From DASXRU01 sp034665305 (GTDB lineage: Bacteria; Acidobacteriota; Blastocatellia; Pyrinomonadales; Pyrinomonadaceae): a stretch of DNA of 64,000 bases. Positions 1 through 6,862 of the stretch are shown here, in pieces (the first letter of the stretch is position 1; the number at the start of each line of letters is the position of its first letter). The translations under genes were made by a program, and so were the position numbers. The stretch is taken from positions 124,001-188,000 of the forward strand of contig JAXDFZ010000014.1 of the NCBI GenBank assembly GCA_034665305.1, written 5' to 3'. A model generated the notes under the pieces. That model was not told the origin of the DNA. It saw only the letters and a program-made list of their open reading frames with translations, and did not search any database.

Positions 1-207
1 CAGTTCAACGGCAAAAGCCTGCGTTACGTGCGTCACGCCTTCCTGCGGCGCAGCCGAAGTGAACGCGAGCACGGCGCCTTCACTTTGTTTTTGCATGCCT
101 CCCAGAATTCCGGTTAGCAATAGCTGCAAGTTATGCTGGCGTGAGCTACGCGGTTTCCCGGCGTTGCTGAGAACGGCGCTGTTTGTCAGGGCTTCTGCTG
201 TCTGCAC
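1..207 (-). CDS. exopolysaccharide tyrosine-kinase-like P-loop protein (N-terminal part)
   Basis: Only the first 69 codons are in the window. I read it from a GTG at 207, two codons after an in-frame TAA, with an AAGAGG ribosome site about 10 bases upstream. The visible part contains TSAAPQEGVTHV, which aligns by eye with the TSAxPxEGKT Walker A region of CpsD/CapB/Wzc-type bacterial tyrosine kinases. These kinases work beside a Wzz/GumC chain-length protein, and such a protein lies directly upstream on the same strand (291-1847). The Walker A lysine appears to be Val, so ATP binding may be lost. The assignment rests on this motif and the neighbour; the rest of the gene is outside the window. 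Confidence 0.6.
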   Translation of the reverse strand, partial: MQTAEALTNSAVLSNAGKPRSSRQHNLQLLLTGILGGMQKQSEGAVLAFTSAAPQEGVTHVTQAFAVEL

Positions 208-290
208 GGTTTATTAGCCTCTTAAGGTCTTCTTCGTTCGACTCATACCGGTTCGCCGGTGGCCGGATCTTCCGCTACTCAATTCGTTTC

Positions 291-1847
291 TTAACCTGCT
301 TCCGCCACCTTGCGATTGTTTGCCGCCGGCAGCGCTTTTGTTTTGCGAGTTAAGAGCCGGCGTCGATCGTTTGGCACGGTTGCCAGCACAGTGATACCGG
401 TCATGGCCTCGAGCTGCCGCGGGGTATGGAAACTGTCACTGAAAAGCTCAGCTGAAAACGCGCAACCCAGTCCCACAAAAGCCGCCAGCAACACTCCCAC
501 AATCAAATTAAGCGGCCGGTTCGGGGTGGAAGGTATGTGCGCAACCGCCGGCGCCTCAGCAATGGAAACGTTGGTTATCTTCTGCTGGTCCATCTCGTCG
601 GCAATGCGCGACTCTTCGCGTTTCTTCGCGTAGAGCTGGTAGTTCTCTTCCGCTTCTTTCGTCTGTCGCTGCAAATCATCATGTTCGGTGGTGGCGCTTT
701 CCAGCTTCTTCAGGCCTTCCTGATACTGCTGGAGCTGACCCACCAACGCCGTGCGCCGCGCTTCGGCGCCGGCATGGTCCAACCGGGCCCGCGAGAGTTC
801 AGTTTCCAGAATCTGACGCAGCGGATTTAGATCCGTCGATTGCTCAGTCGCGGTTTGTTTGGTGGCCCGCTCCAATGCGTCAGAGGTCGTGCGAATCTGC
901 TGGTCCACTTCTTTGACAAAACGATCCTCGGGGCGAAACTTGGTCAGCAGCTGAGTGCGTTTGTTGCGCAACTCGACAATCATCGTGTTCAAGCGTTCGG
1001 CTGAATATTGATTGGGCAGTGTGCGACTTTGGGTAATTACCCGGGGCGCGACAGCCGCCAGTTGCTGTTGCACTCTCTGAATGCGGTTGGCGGTTTCGCT
1101 GACCATCGCTTCCGCCTCCAGCATCTTCGATTTAAGGTCGGCGGTTTTCTGCAGCGTCAAATCTTTTTGTTGGCTGAGAACGACGAGGTTCTTGTCTTGT
1201 TGAAACGAACTCAGGCGGGCTTCCGCCGCGCGCAGTTGCTTTTCGTATTCCGCGGCTCGGGTCTTAAAGAATTCAAAGGTGCCGGGCGGGCGATGCAGCT
1301 TCAGATGCTTTTCCAGGTAAAGGTCGCCGACTTTGCGCAACACGGCCGCCGATACTTCGGGAGAGTCGGACGCGTAACTTAGGGAAATCAGGTTGGACTT
1401 TTTGACGGGAGTAATTGTCAGGTCCTTGGCCAGTTGGTTGACGGCCCTCTCAATGCTTACCGCTTCGGTGGGCACAGTGCGTGAAAACAGGGACGGCGCC
1501 GGCTTCGCCAGGCCACACTCTTTGACGACCTGCTCCAGCAAATCCTTGCTGGTTAACAATTCGATCTCCGAATTGATTTGTGCTTCGCCGACTTCGTTCT
1601 CAGTCGCGAGTCCGGTGCCGCCGGTGGTTCGCTCCGGCGTGATGGCGACGTCAACACGCATGTTCTTCACTAAAATCTTCATGCGCGATTCGTATTTGTT
1701 TGGCAGCAGGAACGTGACCGCCGCAGTCGCCAGCGCGATCGCCAGAAACGCGGTAACAATCATGCCCTTGCGGCGAAACAGCACACCGCTGCCCTCTCGC
1801 AGAGAGAGGTTAGTCCGGTCGAATCCTCGAGTCAGTTCAGTCTTCAT
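291..1847 (-). CDS. Wzz/GumC-type polysaccharide chain-length and export protein
   Basis: Inner-membrane polysaccharide co-polymerase of 518 residues. It has a short cytoplasmic N-terminus, a first membrane segment at about 29-48, a long periplasmic part rich in heptad-like coiled coil (about 190-420), and a second membrane segment at about 446-466. The cytoplasmic tail carries the DSFHTPRQLEAMTGI segment typical of GNVR/GumC proteins. These proteins set chain length and help export exopolysaccharide or capsule together with an outer-membrane Wza-type channel and usually a tyrosine kinase. The downstream partial P-loop gene fits that pairing. The C-terminus has no kinase domain, so the kinase is a separate protein, as in Firmicutes and many acidobacteria. 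The ATG has no strong ribosome site. Confidence 0.88.
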   Translation of the reverse strand: MKTELTRGFDRTNLSLREGSGVLFRRKGMIVTAFLAIALATAAVTFLLPNKYESRMKILVKNMRVDVAITPERTTGGTGLATENEVGEAQINSEIELLTSKDLLEQVVKECGLAKPAPSLFSRTVPTEAVSIERAVNQLAKDLTITPVKKSNLISLSYASDSPEVSAAVLRKVGDLYLEKHLKLHRPPGTFEFFKTRAAEYEKQLRAAEARLSSFQQDKNLVVLSQQKDLTLQKTADLKSKMLEAEAMVSETANRIQRVQQQLAAVAPRVITQSRTLPNQYSAERLNTMIVELRNKRTQLLTKFRPEDRFVKEVDQQIRTTSDALERATKQTATEQSTDLNPLRQILETELSRARLDHAGAEARRTALVGQLQQYQEGLKKLESATTEHDDLQRQTKEAEENYQLYAKKREESRIADEMDQQKITNVSIAEAPAVAHIPSTPNRPLNLIVGVLLAAFVGLGCAFSAELFSDSFHTPRQLEAMTGITVLATVPNDRRRLLTRKTKALPAANNRKVAEAG

Positions 1848-2019
1848 AAGTTTTAGCTACGAAGGACTTAAATAGTGAATCGAGAGGTTATTCCATCGTG
1901 GTTGAAATGACGGGAGCGGGCATCGAATAGTGGCCAACAGAGTTGAACTGGGCGGGAGTCTGAAGTGATTTCTCGACCGGAGGAGGCAAACCGGGCGTCG
2001 CCACCGCGAGCAAAATGGT

Positions 2020-2056
2020 GAGAGGCAAGCGTGAATCAGCGGCACGCTTGCCTCTC
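2020..2056. other. perfect 14-bp stem-loop
   Basis: Two 14-base arms (2020-2033 and 2043-2056) are perfectly complementary around a 9-base loop, in the 366-base gap between the wzz-like gene and the DUF885 gene. A T-rich stretch follows on the plus strand, but there is no clean T-run, so it is a terminator candidate or a small dispersed palindrome. Apart from this and the repeat at 2135-2219, I see no gene in the gap. Confidence 0.5.
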
Positions 2057-2134
2057 TGTTCTTGCCCTTCGCTTAGTCAGTTAGCAAGGGAAGTGTTGTT
2101 GATTAAGAAGGTTGAATCGAGAGTTACTTCCAAA

Positions 2135-2219
2135 AAGTAGGACAGGCATTCCTGCCTGTCCTTTCTCTCATCAAGTTGTTCTCACCCGAAATGGACAGAC
2201 AAGAATGTCTGTCCTACTT
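2135..2219. repeat. dispersed palindromic repeat, family A, copy 1
   Basis: An inverted repeat with arms of about 26 bases, starting AAGTAGGACAGGCATTCC and ending with its near-complement GGACAGACAAGAATGTC. About 30 bases of unrelated sequence lie between the arms, and each arm is itself a small palindrome (ACAGGCATTCCTGCCTGT). The same element recurs at 13523, 26497 and 34334. Here the right arm runs into the DUF885 gene and provides its last Lys codon and TAG stop. It looks like a REP/MITE-type element. Confidence 0.9.
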
Positions 2220-4190
2220 CAACAGGCTCAGCAGCTCGTCATGAAAATATCCCGACGGAATTGTTCCCTGCTTCATGAACAGCACATGAAACGCTTTTGC
2301 GGAAAAGCGCGCGCCCAGAAGAGCAGCCGCCTCCTTGCGCAAGGCAAAGATCTGATCCTTCCCCAGCCGATAAGTGATCGCCTGCGTGGGCCATTTGGAA
2401 TAACGAAAGATCGCGCTCTCCGAACTGCGGCAACTGGCCCGTTTAGCTTCACTAACGTTGCTGTCACGGCAAGAGCCGGGCAGGAAATCACGCACCTGTG
2501 AAAACAAATCAACCGCTTCGTCATAAGACATTCGCCCGGTGTGAATGCCGGTATCAACGCGCACGCGTAGATCGCGGTAGAGTTTCCCCTGAAGTTGATA
2601 GAGATGTTCTTCGGGCGTGTAGAAACCGTCCGGAGCGCCGGGTTGGGGTTCCGCCATCAGAGCTTCGGAATACAGCGCCCAGCCTTCAGCCGCCACCGAG
2701 TCTTCCCACATCGATGATGAATCTTCGACCGCGCCCGGTGTGAGCCAGCGAACGCCCGCGATGTTGTCGCGATTCTGCGTCATGACCTTGTAGTGCCAAT
2801 CATGACCGGGAAAACCTTCGTGGGCCGCCAGGTCGGCGAGGGCGGCGCGATTCGCTTCCTTCAAAACCGCCTGGTCGTTATTGCCCGAGGTGGTGACGTA
2901 GAAACGACCGACGCCACTGTTTTTGAAAGGAGGGGCCGGGTAATATGCCGCGCCATCGATTGAGGCGCGCAGGGGCGGAGGAGTTTCCACCACGTCCAGT
3001 TTGTAATCCGGGGGTACGTCAAAGAGTCCGGTCTTGCGCGCGTAATCAACCAGGCGCACGCCGGCCTCTTTGTACCAGGTAACCTCCTCAGCATCTGTTT
3101 TGGGATATTCCTTGCCCAACTCTTCCAGGACCGCCTTGACCGTTTCTTCCGGAGTGCCCGCCTTAATATTCCGTTTGGCCGCTATTTCGCCGGCCAGCTT
3201 GATCATTTCCTGCTGCGTAGCCTGGACGATGGGCCATGCCTCTTCGTATAACTGCGCTGCGGTTTTATCCATGCGCAGGTTGTTCTTCAACGCCCAGTCG
3301 TATTCCTCTTCGCCGAAAACGAAATGATCGTTACGAAATTCGGCTTTGACGCCGTCGTGTGCGTTCGTCGCGTTCGCATCGTCGAAAAAGGTGGTCGCGA
3401 CGAAATCATGAAGCGTGCGATAGGCAGTCGCCGCTGCCTTCGAAGCGTCGGTCAGCTGTTTGAGCACTTCATCGTGCTGCGCGCCGGCCGCGATGTTTTT
3501 TCCGGCGTACTCCGGTAGTTTCTGATCAAAGTATTCGGCGTTGGCGGTCGTCGTATCGAGCCCATCACGTTTCAGCATGCGCCAATCAGGTGTGTTGCCT
3601 GACTTCACACCGGCGCCGAGGCGTTCCTGCGCCGTTTGCAGAAAACGCGGTACGGCCTGCAGTCGCTTGATGACGAGGGCCCATTCTTCCGACGACCCAT
3701 AAGTGGTGGGACCAGTCTGGCTCATGCCCTGCATGTAGAAGTCCAGCGACCGAAAAGGATCTACAGCGTACGTATCCAACGCCCGCTCCTGATACTTGCG
3801 CACCTGATGCTGATGGAGTTGAAACTTGATCTGGGCGATGGCCACTTCGCGATCGATCCGGCGTGTGGGCGAAAGCGAAGTCGCGTCGAGGGCTTCGAAT
3901 GTTTTCTGACTTTCCGCCAGCCAGCGATCTTCCTGCTCCAGCGCTGCCGCCGAATGGTCGCGCAGCATGCCATCCACTTCTTTGAGCGATGGATCAAGCC
4001 CGGCGCCGCCGAGATAAGTGTTCACGGTTGGGTTGTGCCGAAGAAAGTCGACGACGTATTTGTCGTGGGCGGTCTTGAAAGCAGCGTCGCCGGCGCCTGG
4101 TGATTTGCCGCTGTTTTGGTTGTTACCGGAGGGTTGGGTACAACTGCCAAGAATCAACGCCGCAGCGCAAACCGCTAGAAGTCTCTTCAT
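2214..4190 (-). CDS. DUF885 family lipoprotein, putative zinc metallopeptidase
   Basis: 658 residues with a lipoprotein signal (MKRLLAVCAAALILGSC, lipobox LGSC), so it is probably anchored in the outer membrane or periplasm. It belongs to the DUF885 family. The signature HEGFPGH lies at about 457-463, with a conserved AAEGWALYSE stretch about 40 residues later. Together these resemble the zinc-binding HExxH-plus-downstream-Glu arrangement of gluzincin-like peptidases, with an insertion in the HExxH. Activity for the family is largely inferred. The gene is divergent from the AbrB/Doc operon. Its last codon (AAG) and stop (TAG) lie within the family A palindrome, so the native C-terminus may have been altered slightly by that insertion. 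Confidence 0.88.
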   Translation of the reverse strand: MKRLLAVCAAALILGSCTQPSGNNQNSGKSPGAGDAAFKTAHDKYVVDFLRHNPTVNTYLGGAGLDPSLKEVDGMLRDHSAAALEQEDRWLAESQKTFEALDATSLSPTRRIDREVAIAQIKFQLHQHQVRKYQERALDTYAVDPFRSLDFYMQGMSQTGPTTYGSSEEWALVIKRLQAVPRFLQTAQERLGAGVKSGNTPDWRMLKRDGLDTTTANAEYFDQKLPEYAGKNIAAGAQHDEVLKQLTDASKAAATAYRTLHDFVATTFFDDANATNAHDGVKAEFRNDHFVFGEEEYDWALKNNLRMDKTAAQLYEEAWPIVQATQQEMIKLAGEIAAKRNIKAGTPEETVKAVLEELGKEYPKTDAEEVTWYKEAGVRLVDYARKTGLFDVPPDYKLDVVETPPPLRASIDGAAYYPAPPFKNSGVGRFYVTTSGNNDQAVLKEANRAALADLAAHEGFPGHDWHYKVMTQNRDNIAGVRWLTPGAVEDSSSMWEDSVAAEGWALYSEALMAEPQPGAPDGFYTPEEHLYQLQGKLYRDLRVRVDTGIHTGRMSYDEAVDLFSQVRDFLPGSCRDSNVSEAKRASCRSSESAIFRYSKWPTQAITYRLGKDQIFALRKEAAALLGARFSAKAFHVLFMKQGTIPSGYFHDELLSLLK

Positions 4191-4305
4191 TCTTTTTCCC
4201 TTTCACATCAATTCGCGCCCCGCTTGACCGGGACGCTCGCCGTACTTACTATGTTCTAACGCTGGAGATGGAACGTTTATAACATATCGTTAGGAGGCCA
4301 CGCGA

Positions 4306-4578
4306 ATGCTACGCAAAAAGATCAGTTCCGTTGGCAATTCTGCGGCCATAGTTTTGTCGCGGGACGTGTTGAAATTGATGAACCTTGAAATTGGCGACGA
4401 GGTCGAGCTCTCGGTGCTTGATCGCGCACTGGTAGTTCGCTCTGCCGCAGAGGCGGAACGCAACGAGCGCATCCGACAGATCGCTGATCGAGTATTTATG
4501 CGTCGTAAAGGACTTCTGGCTCGGCTGGCAGAAGGGCCGGGTGATGAAACCCAGCGCGGACGAGGACGCATTAAGTGA
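4306..4578 (+). CDS. AbrB/MazE-type antitoxin
   Basis: 90 residues. The N-terminal SpoVT-AbrB swapped-hairpin DNA-binding domain (about 3-47) contains the typical ISSVGNSAAIVLSRDVLKLM and GDEVELSVLD stretches. The rest is a charged tail that would wrap the toxin. The ribosome site AGGAGG (4291-4296) stands clear upstream of the ATG. The stop overlaps the GTG start of the downstream Doc-like toxin by four bases, so the two are translationally coupled. The expected role is to neutralise the Doc protein and autorepress the operon. Antitoxins of Doc toxins are often Phd-like, but AbrB-type partners are common. Confidence 0.9.
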   Translation: MLRKKISSVGNSAAIVLSRDVLKLMNLEIGDEVELSVLDRALVVRSAAEAERNERIRQIADRVFMRRKGLLARLAEGPGDETQRGRGRIK

Positions 4579-4958
4579 TTTTTCTGAACAAGTGCCACCT
4601 GATTTCCTGGCAGGCTCGTTTGATACAAGAGCATGGCGGACGTCCGGAAATCAGGGATGAAGCTGCCCTCGAATCGGCGTTGATTGCCGCCCAGAATCGG
4701 TTGCATTATGAGAGCGCTGATGGGATCGGGTGTGCCGCGGCTTACGCTTACCATCTCACCAATTCCCATGCTTTTCTGGATGGTAATAAGCGAATCGCCG
4801 CCGTTGCGACTGAGGTTTTTTTGGAAACGAACGGTATTGAACTTGCCGCGTCGGAAAGCCAATTACTCAGGCTTTATGTTGGCATTGCCGGTGGCCGTGT
4901 CAATCGCGATGCGGTGGAAACCACTTTACGCAAGTTAGTTAAGAAAAAGTATGCTTGA
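4575..4958 (+). CDS. doc: Doc-like Fic-fold toxin
   Basis: 127 residues starting at a GTG that overlaps the antitoxin stop (GTGA). It is a Doc/Fic protein. The motif HAFLDGNKR (about 64-72) matches the Doc form of the Fic motif (HxFxxxNKR) rather than the adenylylating HPFxxGNGR form. Doc proteins phosphorylate EF-Tu and stop translation; that activity is inferred from the family. The N-terminal HGGRPEIRDEAALESAL stretch is also typical. The stop lies inside the start of the polX-like gene (8-base overlap), so antitoxin, toxin and PolX form one coupled operon. Confidence 0.92.
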   Translation: MIFLNKCHLISWQARLIQEHGGRPEIRDEAALESALIAAQNRLHYESADGIGCAAAYAYHLTNSHAFLDGNKRIAAVATEVFLETNGIELAASESQLLRLYVGIAGGRVNRDAVETTLRKLVKKKYA

Positions 4959-6687
4959 TAAATTCGCCATAGCCGCGGCGTTGCAAGAGACTGGCACGCT
5001 GCTCGAAATACGCGGCGGCAACGATTACTTCAAGGCCCGCGCCTACAAGGCCGGCGCCCGCGCCGTAGCAGAGTTGGCGACCGACATTGGCGATTTGGTT
5101 CGCCAACGACGCTTGACCGAAATCAAAGGCGTGGGCAACGCGCTGGCAGCGCAGATTGCCGAGCTGTACACGACCGGCAAGTCATCGTTTTTGGAAAAGT
5201 TAAGACAGGAACTGCCCGCCGGAATCATCGAATTGTCCCAAGTGCCCGGGCTTAATCTGAAGAAGATCGAGAAACTCAATGAAGCATTAGGTGTTGCCAG
5301 TGTTGCCGACCTGCGCGCCGCCGCCGAAGCCGGAGAGATTCGCGACTTGAAAGGTTTTGGCGCAAAGACGGAACAGCGGATTCTGGAAAGTATCGATAAA
5401 TTTGAAAACCGCAGCGAGCGCCTCCTGAGTCTTCACGCGCGGCGCCTGGCGGAACGCATCATTGAATACATGCAGCCCGCGCGCGGCCTGATTTCTATCG
5501 AGCCCGCCGGTTCGCTGCGGCGCTGGAAGGAAACAGTTGGGACCGTCCGGCTCGTGGCCGCAGGTGAGAAGCCCGCTTCATTGATACAGCATTTTCGCCG
5601 CTATCCTCCGATCATCCAGATCGAACCAGATGAAGAGAAGAATGTCTGCGTCGCGCGTTTACCCGAAGGCGTCAAGGTAGAGTTCATTGCAGTGCGGCCT
5701 ACCGACTACGTCGCCACGTTCTTCCGGGCTACTGGATCGAAAGAGCATCTGCGGCGTCTGACCAGAATGGCGGCCGGTAAAGGCGGCGGAAGCTCAACCA
5801 TGAGGAAGGACTTGGCGAGAATCAAGAGCGAAGCGGACATCTACAAGGCATTCGGCATGCAGTACGTTCCGCCGGAGTTGCGCGAAGACGAAGGCGAACT
5901 CCAGGCAGCTCTCAAGAAAAAACTCCCGAAGGATTTGATCACGATCGAAGACATTCAGGGAATGGTCCATTGCCACACCGTCTATTCCGACGGACGCAAC
6001 ACGGTCGCAGAAATGGCGCACGCTGCTGAAGCTCTGGGGATGAAATATTTGACCATCACCGATCACTCGCCGACGGCGAGCTACGCTGGGGGGCTGACGG
6101 TTGACCGCCTCAAACGGCAATGGGACGAGATCGACGAGACGCAGGAAAAAGTTAAGATCAAACTGTTGAAAGGCACTGAGTCAGATATCACCCAAAAAGG
6201 CGCCCTCGATTATCCGGATCGCATTCTGGAAAAATTCGATGTCATCGTCGCCAGCATTCATGCGCGTTACAAAATGGATGAAGATCAAATGACCCGGCGC
6301 ATTGTCTCAGCGATGAAGCAGCCGGTCTATAAAATCTGGGGCCACGCCCTGGGCCGCTTGATTCAGCGGCGGCCGCCTTTCGCCTGTCGAGTCGAAGAAA
6401 TTCTGGACGTGATTGCAGAATCGCGCGCAGCCATCGAGATCAACGGCGATCCGCATCGTTTGGATATGGAACCGCGCTGGCTGCGCGAAGCGCGCAAGCG
6501 CAAGATCAAGTTTGTGATCTCGACCGATGCGCACTCGACGCGCGATATGCTGAACTTAAAGTTCGGCGTGGGAATTGCGCGCCGTGGTTGGGTGCGGCGA
6601 GGTGAAGTCTTGAATACGTTGACTGTAGATAAATTCAGGAACGTAGTCAGGCCCTCGGCGAATCGGAGGTACGCTAAAGGCGTCTAA
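4951..6687 (+). CDS. polX: PolX-family protein with PHP exonuclease domain; polymerase site degenerate
   Basis: 578 residues with bacterial PolX architecture: an N-terminal 8-kDa/HhH region (about 1-150), a pol beta-like palm (about 155-315) and a C-terminal PHP phosphoesterase domain (about 335-570). The palm keeps GSLRRWKETVG (187-197), but the DxD that should follow is T198-V-R200, and the third carboxylate of the family is Glu244 (VEFIAV). All three metal ligands for nucleotide transfer therefore seem changed. The PHP metal ligands look intact: H340, H342, D347, H372, E410, H437, H465, D526 and H528. I infer a nuclease, possibly for abasic or 3'-end processing, that no longer polymerises. 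It overlaps the Doc toxin gene by 8 bases. Its stop codon abuts a palindromic element. Confidence 0.9.
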   Translation: MLDKFAIAAALQETGTLLEIRGGNDYFKARAYKAGARAVAELATDIGDLVRQRRLTEIKGVGNALAAQIAELYTTGKSSFLEKLRQELPAGIIELSQVPGLNLKKIEKLNEALGVASVADLRAAAEAGEIRDLKGFGAKTEQRILESIDKFENRSERLLSLHARRLAERIIEYMQPARGLISIEPAGSLRRWKETVGTVRLVAAGEKPASLIQHFRRYPPIIQIEPDEEKNVCVARLPEGVKVEFIAVRPTDYVATFFRATGSKEHLRRLTRMAAGKGGGSSTMRKDLARIKSEADIYKAFGMQYVPPELREDEGELQAALKKKLPKDLITIEDIQGMVHCHTVYSDGRNTVAEMAHAAEALGMKYLTITDHSPTASYAGGLTVDRLKRQWDEIDETQEKVKIKLLKGTESDITQKGALDYPDRILEKFDVIVASIHARYKMDEDQMTRRIVSAMKQPVYKIWGHALGRLIQRRPPFACRVEEILDVIAESRAAIEINGDPHRLDMEPRWLREARKRKIKFVISTDAHSTRDMLNLKFGVGIARRGWVRRGEVLNTLTVDKFRNVVRPSANRRYAKGV

Positions 6688-6846
6688 TAACTCAGCCCGG
6701 CGTAACACGCCGGGTCAAAAGACCAGCCGAGGGATTTACCCAGAAAGGGTTGAATACGGATCTCACATCATCCGAATGCCTTACCTTTCAGCGTAGTTAA
6801 TCATTGAGTCGACCGTCCGCCGGGGTGTTACCCTGGGCTGAGTTAT
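6687..6846. repeat. palindromic element, family C
   Basis: A 160-base element whose ends are inverted repeats: ATAACTCAGCCC at 6687-6698 matches GGGCTGAGTTAT at 6835-6846, with further partial complementarity inward. The left arm also contains a local hairpin CCCGGCG-TAACA-CGCCGGG (6696-6714). It begins on the last base of the polX stop codon and ends 17 bases from the stop of the converging AddB-like gene. It may act as a bidirectional terminator, but there is no T-run. I saw no second copy in this window. Confidence 0.7.
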
Positions 6847-6862
6847 GGAACGCCTTCGGCGC

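Noticed and set aside
1857..2045. 62-codon minus-strand open frame
   Set aside because: No ribosome site, no recognisable protein character, and it overlaps the perfect stem-loop. Probably chance.
2135..2219. Family A repeats as a CRISPR array
   Set aside because: Copies are single, far apart and inverted, not tandem direct repeats with unique spacers. No cas genes are present.
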